NCBI GenBank assembly: GCA_020543525.1
Contig: JAHYIO010000001.1
Location: forward strand, 4,030,001 to 4,094,000
From: Coriolopsis trogii
Taxonomy: Eukaryota; Basidiomycota; Agaricomycetes; Polyporales; Polyporaceae
Reading direction: 5' to 3'
DNA: 64,000 nucleotides
Below are positions 11,221 to 22,527 of the stretch, in pieces. Made by a program: the position numbers and the translations under genes. Within the stretch, counting starts at the first letter, position 1; each line of letters starts with the position of its first letter. The notes beneath the pieces were generated by a model that was not told where the DNA came from, searched no databases, and was given only the letters and a program-made list of their open reading frames with translations.

Positions 11221-12960
11221 AGACGACATCGCCGTGCTGGGGACTGTCGCGTCGCGGAGCACAGCAACCCGAGTTTTCCCTCGGAGACCACACCGCCATC
11301 GTTTCATTCGGCCTCCTGCGCCGCTGCTATGTGATGTCAATCCTCGTGACTCGCATCAGTATCATGAGTTTGTTTCTGTCAGGAAATATAGCATCCTTTC
11401 GGACATATGGTCATCGGCTGATCAACAAGGAACATTGCTTGACATGGTCGTTCTTGATACGTCTGGCAAGCTACATAGTGGGTTCACCAAACTCTTCTCC
11501 CATGCTCAGGTCCGTAATCACATGGAGTCATCGCTAAACCTAATATGCTCGAGAACCAGGCTTCGACCTTCGTGTCTACTCAATATTATGTTCCAGCAAG
11601 CTGTGGTCGCACTATCGCGACCTATACCAGATGGTGACGCGTCGCAGGATGTTCCTCATTCCCCCCCCCTCTTCCATGACGGGATCGTGACCGCTACCCC
11701 TGACTCGTGGGACTCCAAAGACAGTACGTGCGTCCCTGGATTCCGCATGTACCTGCTGGGAAGGACGCGTCTTCCTGCCAATTGCCTTTCATGCTCCATA
11801 CAGGAGCCCGCCCTCGGCCTAAGTGGGTCTGCCAGATCAGTTGGGTGTGGCAAGGCTAGGAATAGACGTCAAGACTCTCAGCTCGAACAGCCCTCACCTC
11901 CGTCACGGTCCAACTTGCAAACGCACAGTCTACTGGCCCCAGCATCCCGAACGCGTTCCGCCCGGTGCGTCACAGGACGTGTCGTTGCAGATCATGGGCT
12001 ATATACCATGCGCAGTCAAGCTATTACGGTGGACGCACACCCTCGTTCACATCGGCCTCGGTACCGGCGTACTAGATAGGACCCCTTGGGCCCGTCCCTC
12101 GGTCTTCCAGAGCGTCGACGACCGGTCAGACATGGCGGTCCTCCCCGCACGGTGAGAACCCGCCAACCCTTGTGACATGGTCGTAATTCGAGACCTGCCG
12201 GCATTCCCAGCAGTCTGAAGCCGCAGGACCCAATATACAATATCAACACGCGAGAGCGCGGCCGTACGATGGCAGATCCAGCGGGGGGTTCGCGCCTCGC
12301 GGTAAACACGAGCAAGAGGCGTTGCGACTGTCGAACCTCAGCCGCGGCCTGTCTCCCACCATAACACCGCGTTCTGCCCGAGTCTGCTGCAATCGCCGCC
12401 GGCTTCGCCCGGTGCCACACAACGCACGATCCACGCGGAGTGGGCGTTGCAGCCCGAATAGGATGAGAACGTCAATGCCGGCCAGTGTCAGGCTGATCAT
12501 CCAGCGTCGTACGCGAAACTCTGTAATGTCAGTGCGTATATGCGTCATCATAATATAATCTGCGTGCGGCCGAGGCGTGTCAGACCGCCAGAATTACAAC
12601 CTATGTGGAGACAGTAAGGCCTAATAATCTAAACACATCGTCCGAGTCCGCTCGCGACTCGCGATCGCATGCGATCACGATTGCAGCGCCCCAACTTCCC
12701 GTCGCTGCTGGTATCTGCCATGCCCTGTCGTTGGAGGCGAGGGCTGAGCAAGCGATGACGGAATGACGCAGTGAGACCCACGCGTACGAGCCCCAGGCAG
12801 GAACGCGGGACGCCTCGAGGCAGATCGCACCTGCAGAAACACAATAAGCCGCGCCAGTCCGAGATCAAAGGAGAGCATGCAGCCCGTCCATTCATCGGTC
12901 CACACCACTCACTTCGCGTCGAACGAAACGCTCCTTTCCACCGTCGCCCCTATAGTATCG
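11221..12960. other. Gene-poor stretch with uninterpreted open frames
   Basis: A long plus frame (11021-12079) overlaps the relic and has the Arg/Ser/His-rich look of a shadow frame. A segment near 11330-11510 (YHEFVSVRKYSILSDIW, then TLLDMVVLDTSGKL) looks more protein-like but joins to nothing recognised. A C8 run lies near 11660. From 12160 to 12960 nothing was recognised. Confidence 0.35.
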
Positions 12961-13500
12961 CTATGCGGCATCGTTCCATATGCAGAAGCGCATGTCTCGC
13001 CAGTGCCGGTCGACCGTGATGCCCTGGACGGGCCGTATTGGATCGGACGGGGTTGCGGACACTTGGGGATGTGTCGCTGCGGTGGGGAACAGCTGGGAGA
13101 CGGTGCAGCTGACGTCGCGCCACGCTCGTGCTCTATCGGGAGGGCAAGTACGCGCAACATGCTCTGTGAGTACCATCCTACATACGAGAGAGAGAGGGGG
13201 GGGAGCCTCCCCAAGAGGCGGACTCACGTCACGTTCGCGACTCTTGTCCTCGTCTTGAGCGCATACTTGTACACCGACCCTGCAACCGCTGACTGTTAGC
13301 CCGCCGTGTGTGGTGAGTGTGCCAGTCCGTGAGGCGAGAATGTTACCTGCGTCCAGCACAAGCGTTACGCTCTCGCCCGGGTTGAGGAGGACGATTGCGC
13401 CGGAGTTCCGGCCGTAGTCGCGCTGGAGCTGGACGGTCGCACAGTCGTGGGTGTCGTTTGTGAAGTCGAGGAGGACCTCGTACTGCGTCGTGCCGGGCAT
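12961..13500 (-). CDS. Small protein of unrecognised family 1 (copy A)
   Basis: Function unknown. Read as three exons: 13347-13500, 13228-13279 and 12961-13132, total 378 coding bases and 125 aa, with frame preserved. The N-terminal half is beta-rich: EVLLDFTNDTHDCATVQLQR, then LLNPGESVTLVLDAG joined to SVYKYALKTRTRVANVT. The second acceptor was chosen because it aligns ARAWRDVSCTVSQLF without a gap to VQVWGDERCNLSDIF of the gene at 21993-22527; an earlier acceptor would add about 15 residues. The two proteins share order and spacing of a core of about 75 residues, but have different tails. No signal peptide or membrane helix. The intron at 13133-13227 carries an AG repeat followed by a run of G. 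Confidence 0.65.
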   Translation of the reverse strand: MPGTTQYEVLLDFTNDTHDCATVQLQRDYGRNSGAIVLLNPGESVTLVLDAGNILASRTGTLTTHGGLTVSGCRVGVQVCAQDEDKSRERDVSPPLGEAPPPLSLVCRMVLTEHVARTCPPDRARAWRDVSCTVSQLFPTAATHPQVSATPSDPIRPVQGITVDRHWRDMRFCIWNDAA

Positions 13501-14212
13501 GGTGTGGTCGGAACGAGGTGGAGAGACTCAGCGCGCAGACGGGGGACGGCGAAGGGGACTAGTAGGCGATAGAAGCGAGCGATTGTGGGGAGGAGAAGCG
13601 GGGGCAATAGGAAATGTAAGGAGAGTGCGCGAGAAGGAAGGGAGAGTAACGCCAGAGAGGCACAGGGTAATATCGCGAGTGCTCGGGTTGGGAAACCTCG
13701 TTCAGACTTCCGCGGGCCGTTGGACGGCGTCGCCAACTTACGGCAATGGACAGACCGAGAGAGCCTGCTGTGCACGAGAGCGTTCCTCTCTTCCTCTGCG
13801 GGGCTGGCACGGCTGCAGAGAGGCTGGGGCCGGGGACTCGAGACACGCAGACGGTCTCGGGGAGAGGTGCGGCTGCGTCTGCTCGTGTGCTACAGAGAAC
13901 TTGGCGTGAATGGCAGAACGCCGGAGATCGTTGCCACGTTTTCCAGCTCTTATTGTGTTGGGTGACAGGCGATGTATGGGGTGCGCGCGCGCAGGACGTG
14001 CGGCGGGACGCCCCGCAGGCCGTTCAGGGCAGTGATGAGGCCGCAAAAAGGAGCGAAGGAGGTTGTGTGCTCAGACCATGCATAGACGGCGAGGCAGGGA
14101 GAGACGGCGAGGAGAGAAGGCGAGACGGCGTTGGAAGGAAGACAAACGCTGTTCGCCCGTCTTCCCTCATCCCCCGCGGGCGTCTCCTGCCTGCCTGCCA
14201 TATATGGGTTCT
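13501..14212. other. Intergenic left of the inverted repeat
   Basis: Upstream of the minus-strand gene at 13500. Purine-rich tracts (gagagaag types) and several overlapping open frames with low-complexity Arg/Gly/Ser composition on both strands; none is convincing as a gene. Confidence 0.4.
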
Positions 14213-14674
14213 TACAGCTGTTTTCACACAGCTTGTCGTTTGGCGCCGCGCGCGAGTTGCGCGCCATCGCTTGCCTCTCGCTGCGACCATTCCCCCCGAA
14301 AAGCAGAACAGCGATATCTCCTCGAGTTCTCCCCGTATCCTCTCGATTCTTTCATGTACTTGCTCTTCTCTACGGTCCGCAGGGCTGTGAACTAGTCTAC
14401 TGCTGCTGAGAACACTCTGTCAAATACTACCTGGTACCTACATTGTGCGCCACAGCCAATGCAGAACAAGGATTCCGCGACAACCTCAAGACATAGCACC
14501 ACCATTTCTTCACTACTGGACGCTGTATGACTACCCCGAGGGCCTGACAACAAGTTTGCACCGGGAGCATGCATCCGGGGGTTGTTGTCCAACCCCCTCC
14601 CCCTCCCCCAAGCCGGATGTTCCCTGGAGCGTGGCATACGTCTACGTTCCTCGCGGGAGGTTACGAGAGGGAAG
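14213..14674 (+). repeat. Left arm of perfect 462-bp inverted repeat
   Basis: Begins TACAGCTGTTTTCACACAG and ends GTTACGAGAGGGAAG. Base-by-base reading against the reverse complement of 15508-15969 showed no mismatch. Similarity stops abruptly at both ends. Open frames inside are mirrored in the other arm and are not considered genes. Confidence 0.95.
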
Positions 14675-15507
14675 ATGTGGGCTTAGGACGTCATGTACGA
14701 GGTTGGGAGGAGACACGGATGGCTCGATTGTGATCACGGTATGCTTAATGTGCGATCTTTTTCTCTGTCCTGTCTCTCCCCTACTCCCCCTCATCCCTCG
14801 TGATGTACCTGGATACTGTCGCCTGAGCTGTAAGACCTTGTAGCATGATGTACATTATGTCTCAATAACACATAGTATCCCTCCAATCAGATGCTTAACC
14901 CGCAATGTCGCGTGCAAGTCTGATGCGCATGGCGGAGTTTGCATACTGGTCATGATGAGCGGGTCTGGATGTTTGTATTCTTCACTTCATCCTCCGTGTC
15001 TACCATCTCCATACTTACCAATAATCTGGAGCTCTGTGCACACTCACTTTACAATGTCACCGCACCTACCAATAACGAATCAGCACAACTTGCGATCACG
15101 TCTGCCTCCTGCCATTTTGCCAAACCCAAACCCGAAGAGATAGCACCTGCATAACCATCATCGGAGATAGCGAAATCGAACCACAAACCGACAGAAATCA
15201 TTGGATAGGGGTTTGGTTGAACACACCATGGAGGTTGGGAGAGAAGCAAGAGATGCCAAGCTGGATACAAATAGGTAGCTTGTATGATCAAGGCGCAGTG
15301 ACAGTTGAACATTGTACACAAAGTGATATCTGAATGAACATGATTGCCGCCATATTGCATGCCAATACCGTATGCAAAGATGGAAGAGGAAGGGCAGGAG
15401 AAGGATGGGGGCAGAGGAAGATCATACACGAAGCATACCGTCGCCAGGATTGCATCCAAGTTCAACCTTGTTCTGTTTGTATCCAATTCAACATCCAAAT
15501 TCCAATC
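14675..15507. other. Spacer of the inverted repeat
   Basis: 833 bases, less GC-rich than the flanks. The longest frame (15049-15600, minus) crosses into the right arm and has no recognisable motif. No gene called. Confidence 0.5.
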
Positions 15508-15969
15508 CTTCCCTCTCGTAACCTCCCGCGAGGAACGTAGACGTATGCCACGCTCCAGGGAACATCCGGCTTGGGGGAGGGGGAGGGGGTTGGACAACAA
15601 CCCCCGGATGCATGCTCCCGGTGCAAACTTGTTGTCAGGCCCTCGGGGTAGTCATACAGCGTCCAGTAGTGAAGAAATGGTGGTGCTATGTCTTGAGGTT
15701 GTCGCGGAATCCTTGTTCTGCATTGGCTGTGGCGCACAATGTAGGTACCAGGTAGTATTTGACAGAGTGTTCTCAGCAGCAGTAGACTAGTTCACAGCCC
15801 TGCGGACCGTAGAGAAGAGCAAGTACATGAAAGAATCGAGAGGATACGGGGAGAACTCGAGGAGATATCGCTGTTCTGCTTTTCGGGGGGAATGGTCGCA
15901 GCGAGAGGCAAGCGATGGCGCGCAACTCGCGCGCGGCGCCAAACGACAAGCTGTGTGAAAACAGCTGTA
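15508..15969 (-). repeat. Right arm of perfect 462-bp inverted repeat
   Basis: Reverse complement of 14213-14674, ending GTGAAAACAGCTGTA. Its outer edge lies 87 bases before the start codon of the F-box-like gene at 16057, so this arm probably contains part of that gene's promoter or 5' untranslated region. Confidence 0.95.
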
Positions 15970-16056
15970 CTTGTGCCACCTGATCCATCCAGCGTTTCCC
16001 GCCGGCTCGCCTCTCTCCTTCGCTCATCAACAGTGGTTTGCTCAGCCCTGCCCAGC

Positions 16057-17513
16057 ATGCACCCCGGCTTCCTCGAGCTCCCTACCGAGCTCAGGCTCCA
16101 CATATACACCGTCTTCCTCCACGACCACCAGCACGTCCGCAGGAGGCACCAGCCCTCGAATGCCCACATCCGGCTCCTTCACACCTGCACACAGATAGCG
16201 GACGAGGCAGGGGCCCACTTCCGGTCTTACGTCTCCCTCCTCCACGAACACCAGATCCAGGCGTTCCTCCTTCACGCCGACCCCTCGCGCTGCTCTCAGA
16301 TAGAGTGGGCAGACGTCGCCAATGACGGCCGTGTCTTCCAGTCGGCGGAGACAGACCAGGTGAGAGCGCGCGAGATTAGAGTGTACGATTGTGTAAGACT
16401 GCACCGTTTCTGATCGGACGCTTTCTTTGCGCTCTCTCCTGAACGTGAATAGGATGCCACCCCGCTGTCGAACCTGCACCTCGCCCTCGCTCGCATGACC
16501 GCCCTCAGGCGGCTCCGCGTCTTCCAATGCCGCCAGGGCCTGCCGATAAACCTCCAGAACACCATGAACTTGCACAGTAAGTCAGCCAGCCGTTAAAGTA
16601 GAGTGCCGTGCGCCTCCGTATAACTTCGCCTCTGCGGACGGGAACGGTGTAGTGACTTCCCACAGGGTCTCGCCGACTGGGCCTAAAGTTTGAACGCGCG
16701 ATGTTCCCAAACGACGCCTCCGCGCCCGAGCTCACCTCCTACGAGCTCTTCCTCAACGCAGACACCCGGGTCGACCTCTTCGACGTCATCTCCCCCGCGA
16801 CCATCACCACCCTCCGTCTCTCCGGCGAGCTATACGCCTCATTCCCCCGCCACAGGCCTACCAAGCCCGAGCCCCCCACCGCCGGCCAGTCCCAGCACGA
16901 CCACCAACGACAGCGACTCGCCCTGCCCGCCCTGCGCCGCGTCACCCTCCACAGCATCACCGGCACCTACTTTGACCGACACACGATCGTCCAGTCCTTC
17001 CCCTCCGCCCGCCTCGAGTCCTTCACCTACGCCCTCGGCCACCGCCTCGGCTTCGAGATCCGCAACGCGCACCTCGACTCCCTCACCCGCGCCCACGGCG
17101 CCCACCTCCGCACGCTCGTCCTCCTCGGCTGCTCCCGCCTCTCCAGCGCGGTCATCACCCAGGCCCTCGAGCGCCTCCCCGCGCTCGAGCACTTTGCGCT
17201 CCACATGGTCACCGTGGACGAGCTGAGGAGCGACTTTGTGCAAGCGCTGCCGCCGAAGCTCGCCGTGCTCATGCTGCAGGTCGTGAACGCGTGGTACGCC
17301 GTGCCGCTGATGGAGGAGGAACGCGGGCTGTGCGAGAGCATCGAGAGCGACGTCCTCCGCCGTGAACGGCCCTATGAGCGTGTCTGTGTTTGCTTCAGAG
17401 ACAAGCTGATGGTAGAGGGCGGGCGACAGGACAGGTGGCGGTCGATCGCGGTCGAGCGCAAATTCAGACTACAAATAGGCCCATGGGAGCAGGAAATGAC
17501 AGAGGAAATTTGA
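16057..17513 (+). CDS. F-box-like/leucine-rich-type protein
   Basis: Probably a substrate adaptor of the F-box type, though the F-box is weak. The start MHPGFLELPTELRLHIYTVF has the LP.EL...I pattern of F-box helices, and a CTQIADEAGAHF segment follows. Three exons: 16057 to about 16358; a second exon with PLSNLHLALARMTALRRLRVF; and a third from about 16666 to 17513 starting RSRRLGLKFERAMFPNDA. The third carries leucine-rich stretches such as TTLRLSGELY, LRRVTLHSITG and LRTLVLLGCSRLSSAVITQA, ending EQEMTEEI. About 405 aa. Third-position C/G bias is strong in the last exon. No substrate can be named. Confidence 0.75.
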
Positions 17514-17723
17514 TCTCACCGTTCCAACCGAACCGCCTCACGGTGGACATTGTCTCACCGGAGATCGCAGCATACTTGCGACGGCCCAAAACGTAGACAG
17601 AAGAACACGCAACGAGGCACAAGACAAGATAGCGAAAAGTGTCTTGTAGGAATACACATTGCGAGGCGGTCCGTGCTGAGTCCATTGTCTCTACGATCGA
17701 AACTAAAGGGAAAGCAACATACG

Positions 17724-18956
17724 CTAGTACTGGCGGCCATACGGGTTATATACAGTATAGTCTTCCGACCCAGGCTGTTGTGCTCGAGGCGTCTTGCGCC
17801 GAAACGAGCCCTCCGCTAGGGACATATCACCATCAATATTTGACCGATGAGCGCATGAGGGGGTGGGACAGACCATCTAGGACTGCCCGAAGGCAGCGAA
17901 GAGGCAGAGCGGCATCGACATCGGTTCAAGACTCACCAGGATGGGCCTGACTACGTTCAGGGTAGCCTACACCGCCAGAGTAGGTATTATTGTTGTCGTA
18001 ATACGGATCGTATGCACGGGGGGTCGGCCCAGGGTCCATGGTGTATGCGTTGGCAGGGGGCGGGTACGCAGAGTAGTTGTCGGAGTAGCCTTGGACCTTC
18101 TCGCCCATAACGGTCGCTACACTGGCGCCACTGTCGTGTCTTGCGTGACCGCCGGGCTGAATATTGTAATCGGTAGAGTTGCGGGAGTCCCACGCACCAC
18201 CGCGATCCATCAGGGGGATGGTGTTCAAGGCCTTGGTAGAGTCAGAGAGTAGCGACGAATATCTGGTGTGGTCGCGCCGTTGTGCCTTGCCAAACGAGGT
18301 GAGGACAACGTAGAGGTATAACTACAAAGGTAGTTCGTCAATATCTGGTCACACCATTTGATCGTAAGCGACGTTACCTGAACGATCAAGAAGAATATCC
18401 ACAATGCGCCCATGATGCCGACGTCTGCCCAAGGGAAGATGTTGCAAAGGGTCTCACCCTCACCGTTCGTGGACGAGACGGTGTCACCGAAGAAGTCGGT
18501 GATGCACTTGGACTGTGCTTGGCTGTGGCGTGTGGCAGAGACAGCAATCCAGGCGGCGCCAACACCGAACGCAGCTAACGTTGCGAGGATGTGGAGGGTG
18601 ACATAGCGACGGAAGAAAATCGGTCGCTCCTTTGCGGGGAATGAGTTGCATGGTAAGCAGACTGGGGGATCTTGCTCACCTGTCTTACAGCAATGAAGCC
18701 CAGGATCTGTATAGCGGCAGCCGCCCAGCAGACAATCGCGAATAGCCACTTGGCGAACGAGGGTGTAGATGCCCCCACAACTAAGGCGGATGGTCAGTGT
18801 GCTCGGCATGATCTACAGATGAGAGCCCTCACTTGATGGTGTGGCAATGGACAGTGTCCCGGCGACGATTCCAAGGGTGAGTTGCTCGAGCAGGGTGATG
18901 TAGACTCCAGCATAGATGACAGGAATTGCGCAGCAACAGTATTCTCTAGCTTTCAT
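17724..18956 (-). CDS. Four-helix membrane protein of unknown function
   Basis: Resembles a basidiomycete membrane protein family known to me only as hypothetical. Start MKAREYCCCAIPVIYAGVYI (first helix with a triple-Cys motif that could be acylated), then LLEQLTLGIVAGTLSIATPS joined to IVGASTPSFAKWLFAIVCW and AAAAIQILGFIAV (second helix), FRRYVTLHILATLAAFGVGA (third), and VGIMGALWIFFLIVQLYLYV (fourth). A polar loop with CITDFFGD and CNIFPWADV lies between helices three and four. The tail is cytosol-type, rich in Tyr, Pro, Asn and Gly, and after an intron (about 17817-17934) ends YNPYGRQY. About 300 aa. Without that last intron the frame stops at 17926. The arrangement recalls MARVEL or tetraspan proteins but this is not proven. 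Confidence 0.82.
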
Positions 18957-19309
18957 GACGAGAAAGAGGGCGAGACGGGGTCGTCAAAGTCGTATCAACA
19001 AGCAAGCAAGACGTTGTGGAAGGCGAAGGGAAAAGAGGGGAAACGGCGGCTGGTGGTGGCCGAGAGTTAAGAGGGAGATGGCCAGAGCGCAGCTGTCTTG
19101 AGTGCAGTGTGCGAAAGACTTGAGTCGCGCAGGGCGGTGCGTCACCACAGGCGTATCGCCCGTCCGCAGCCCCGGGTCCTCCCCGCACCCCCAGATGAGA
19201 AGGTCGCTCCCACGCCATATCCGCCGTCATTACAGGCCTTGGACGTCGCGCTTCGCGGCCCCCAGCCTCGCTGACGACGACCACCACGATACCCTCCTTG
19301 TCTCTCACA

Positions 19310-20043
19310 ATGGCCCGTTTCGCGCTCCTTGCCTTCCTTGCGGCCGCACTCAGCAGCATTGCAGCATCGCCTGTGGACGAGCAGGTCATCCTTCCCGGTG
19401 CAGTCGATAAGAAGTGGGACTGGGTGGACTGTGGTTCGTCGTCTCTGTGCGCTGTGTCGTGCCTTGACTGACTTCTAATCTCAAGGAACCAACTCGCATA
19501 TTGTGCACATCAAGGATATTGAGGTCTCTCCCGACCCGCCTCAGCGCGGCAAGGACTTGACCATCACTGTTTTGGGTTTGGCGGACGAGGATGTCACGGT
19601 GCGTGGTACTCGAGTGCAAGGTAGACGCATGTCTCACCCATTGTCCCGATTTAGGATGGCGCGTATGCGGATGTTACTGTGAAAGTTGGGGTCATTAAGA
19701 TACTCCAGAAGGAGTTCGATATATGCGAGGAAGCGTGCGTGCACACTCTACTGAGCCTGGCCGTGGTGTTGATATCCTTTCAGTCGCAACGCCAATGCAT
19801 CCATACAATGCCCTGTCGAGAAGGGCACGCACAAGGTTGTCCAGAGTGTCACTCTTCCCAAGGAGATACCTCCTGGTATGTTAACTTGTCCTACCTTTTG
19901 GATGACGGCTGAACCTTGGTTCCACTTCAGCCCAGTTCAAAGTAAACATCCGCGGATACACAGATGACGATGAAGACCTTCTATGCATGGACCTGATGAT
20001 GGATTTCAGGCCGGCGCGAGGTGGCTCTTTCATGCCCTGGTGA
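19310..20043 (+). CDS. ML-domain lipid-transfer protein (NPC2/PG-PI-TP type)
   Basis: Secreted or vacuolar lipid-binding protein of the MD-2-related lipid-recognition family, similar to fungal phosphatidylglycerol/phosphatidylinositol transfer proteins and NPC2. The start MARFALLAFLAAALSSIAAS is a clear signal peptide. Mature exons: WDWVDC joined to GTNSHIVHIKDIEVSPDPP, RGKDLTITVLGLADEDVT, YADVTVKVGVIKILQKEFDI, CPVEKGTHKVVQSVTLPKEI and IRGYTDDDEDLLCMDLMMDF. Cys in DC, ICEEA, IQCPV and LLCMD fit the disulphide pattern of ML proteins. Five exons, about 175 aa, ending GGSFMPW. Length fits the family. Confidence 0.92.
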
Positions 20044-20403
20044 ACTGTCTGCTACCCCTGTCTATCGTGTAATGCTTTGTGCACTTTTCGCCTCTCCTGT
20101 ACATAACCTGTAATTCCCCATATAAGTTTGCTTGACTATAAGTTTGTCCGCAATGAAAGCATGTCTTGCATGAGCTGGATCAGGACACGACCTGCAAGTC
20201 GACAAACCCACAGTACCGGTTTCAATGGCTTGATTATCGCCAACTGTTGTTGATTCTCCAGGTCTTTCGCATCCTGGCACTTCGTACATTAATTGGCTAC
20301 TCGTTCAGATGCGCGCACGGAGACTTCCGGCCCGGATCTGTTCATCAACAGCTGTGCCTAAAGTCCGCTGGCATCATTTCAGTGCTGCTTGCTCACACAG
20401 CAG
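20044..20403. other. Intergenic, no gene seen
   Basis: About 360 bases between two plus-strand genes. No exon or RNA gene recognised. Confidence 0.4.
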
Positions 20404-21143
20404 ATGTCTTATCTTCGTGCATTCTCAACAGCAGTTGCACCAGCTGTCACTAGGAACATGAGGCTACGATATCTCCTTGTTCTTGACTTCGAGGCTACCT
20501 GCGACTCAGGGAGTGTCGTGCCCAAAGAGGAGAGCGAGATCATTGAGTTCCCCACTCTTCTGTACGACATAGAACGAGACGAGCTCCGGGCGACATTCCA
20601 CGAATACGTCCGGCCAACAATACACTCAACACTGACAGCCTTTTGCACAGAACTCACTGGTATAGAGCAGGTGAGCCTCTTAGCGGCATCGTCACCCGCC
20701 AACGTCCACGGAGAATGACGATCACACAGCGAACCGTGGACGCTGCAGATCCCTTTCCATCTGTCTGGGACAGATACCAAGAATTTCTTCGCACTAACGG
20801 AGTGCTCGAAGAGCCCGGTGCTGCCGCATTTCTGACATGTGGCGACTGGGACTTGAAGACGATGCTTCCCCAGCAGCTGCGCCTCAGCGGCCCGCAGGTC
20901 GAGCGCGACCCTTCGACGGGCGCGCTCCCTCCTCCGTACAACCGCTGGGTCAACGTCAAGAAGTCGTTCAGGACCCATTACGGGATGAAGTTCCCGCCAG
21001 GCATGGCCGCCATGCTCCGGCACCTGAAGATGGAGCTGGAGGGGCGTCATCACTCTGGCATTGACGACTGCAGGAACATTCTGCGGATCGTGCAGCGGAT
21101 GCGGAAGGACGGTTGGAAGCCGGAAAATGATCTGCCGCGATGA
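20404..21143 (+). CDS. ERI1-like 3'-5' exonuclease (DEDDh)
   Basis: Member of the DEDD exonuclease superfamily in the ERI1/3'hExo branch, which trims histone mRNA, 5.8S rRNA or small RNAs. Exo I motif LLVLDFEATCD gives the first Asp and Glu; the Exo II Asp lies in FLTCGDWDLKTMLP; Exo III with the general-base His and last Asp is HHSGIDDCRNILRIVQRM. Exons: MSYLRAFSTAVAP to TGIEQ, then RTVDAADPFPSVWDRYQEF to the end. About 220 aa, so it lacks the SAP RNA-binding domain of animal ERI1. The first 20 residues lack acidic residues and could be a mitochondrial presequence. An upstream in-frame ATG at 20389 would add five residues. Confidence 0.88.
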
Positions 21144-21992
21144 TTGGTATACTCCAGTTACTCTCGAGTGTAACGGTCTAGGCTATAAGTGCCGGAACGC
21201 AGGTCAAGCCGAGCTTGACATTGTGGCCTTTTGGTCCAGTTGACATCACGTCTGATTCCGGCAGCGTGACCGTTACATCGAGCTTCGCGAGATAAGCTAG
21301 TATTCTGGTGGCCGTATTGATATTTGTACTCGGAGAGAGCCGTAGACTAACTACCACTCCCTGCTCAAAGTGCAATGCGCCATGACATGCCCCCAACTTT
21401 GCCAGTGTTCATTCTAAAACCTCCGTAAACCTTACTACGTACATGATGGACTCAAACCACGCGTGCATTCTGGGTGCGCCCTGTGACCATCCAGATCGCC
21501 AGAACCGAGCCGAAGACAATAAAAGGACGCTGGACCATATCGCACGCGCACGATTCTTTCGATAGCTCTCCCTCATCCCTGCTCTTCCCTCGCCCACGCA
21601 TCCCGCCTCAATGTCTCTCTCGCTCCCTATTCCGGGAGCCTCAAACAACGCTCGCGGAGTTCTGAGCTCGATCGAGAATCTCTGCGCCCCCCAACGGGTC
21701 GCCCTGGGCGTCCTCGATTAGGAACACAATAGGGTGGCCGGGACTCATTGTGTGCCCCTCTTGTCTCGGACGTCCCGGCAACCTGTCTCCAGCCACCACC
21801 CTTGTATGCGCTGCTGTTTTTGAGACGCAGACGGACAACGCTGGGGCGTCCGTCGTCCGAGGCGGTTCCCCCGGACCCGTATAATTAGCGACGCCTGTGC
21901 GATGCACAACTGGATATACTCTCCCTCATCCCCAAGCCGGCCATTCAGCTGGAGCTGAGACCGATTGACCTGCGAGCCTACACGCATCGGCG
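21144..21992. other. Intergenic, no gene seen
   Basis: About 850 bases. Open frames on the minus strand lack family marks. The right half should hold the promoter of the gene at 21993. Confidence 0.4.
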
Positions 21993-22527
21993 ATGCCCAC
22001 CGCCACGGACACAGATCACCTCTTCGACTTCGTGCTCGTGAACGACACGGATGTCGATGCCGTGCTGCGCGTTTCCGGCACGATGAACACTGTCCAGCTG
22101 TCTGCGCGGGACAGCCTCTCGCTCAGCCTCGCGTCCGGCTCGGTGCCGTACAGATACAGCATCGCTCAAGGGAAGCGGGCTGTGAAGATATCGTACGTGC
22201 GGCATGTCTCCAAGCACGGACTCCTTTCTGACGGCCCTCGTACTTGTTGACAATGATGTGTAGAGTGCAGGTGTGGGGAGATGAACGGTGCAATCTCTCT
22301 GACATCTTCAACGCCGAGCACCATCCGCGCTGCGGCTGTCCTCGGGCTATCAAGACAAAATCGGAGAAGATCAAAATCCAAGTCGAAGCCTATGGGCAGA
22401 ACGATTCACAGACACGCTCGATGACGGTGAGAGGAACATACCCGATATGTGTAGCACACCCTGTTGACGTCGATGCCAGGAGCCGTGTCACGACACGGGT
22501 TGGAATATGAGAGCGCGATATGGGTGA
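21993..22527 (+). CDS. Small protein of unrecognised family 1 (copy B)
   Basis: Function unknown. Exons 21993-22192, 22264-22426 and 22480-22527, 411 coding bases and 136 aa. The N-terminal part HLFDFVLVNDTDVDAVLRVS and LSLSLASGSVPYRYSIAQGK parallels copy A at 12961-13500, and ISVQVWGDERCNLSDIF aligns with its ARAWRDVSCTVSQLF. Copy B continues with HHPRCGCPRAIK, KIKIQVEAYGQND and ends CHDTGWNMRARYG, which copy A lacks. No signal peptide; several Cys and His in the C-terminal half might bind metal, but no known finger pattern is met. The two copies are about 8.5 kb apart in opposite orientation. Confidence 0.68.

Larger units (their letters stand above)
14213..15969. mobile_element. Candidate non-autonomous element with long terminal inverted repeats
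   Basis: Two identical 462-bp arms in opposite orientation surround 833 bases of unrelated DNA. If the TA at each outer edge is the target duplication, the element proper is 14215-15967 and starts CAGCTGTTTT, reminiscent of Tc1/mariner-type insertion at TA. No transposase was found inside, so it would be non-autonomous. Alternative readings are a foldback element, a recent inverted duplication, or an assembly artefact. Calling it mobile is inference; the inverted repeat itself is seen directly. Confidence 0.5.

Noticed and set aside
11021..12079. 352-aa open frame on the plus strand
   Set aside because: It overlaps the P-loop relic in another frame, is rich in Arg, Ser and His, and has no domain marks; it is most likely a shadow frame.
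13185..13206. AG repeat with G run as a regulatory element
   Set aside because: It lies within an intron as inferred from the paralogue; simple-sequence variation is sufficient explanation.
14445..14843. 132-aa frame in the left repeat arm, repeated on the minus strand at 15462-15737
   Set aside because: The repetition comes from the inverted repeat itself; the two frames differ as soon as they leave the arms, so this is not conservation of a protein.
15049..15600. 183-aa minus-strand frame inside the inverted-repeat spacer as a possible transposase
   Set aside because: No DDE or other transposase motif, and it runs across the inner boundary of the repeat arm.
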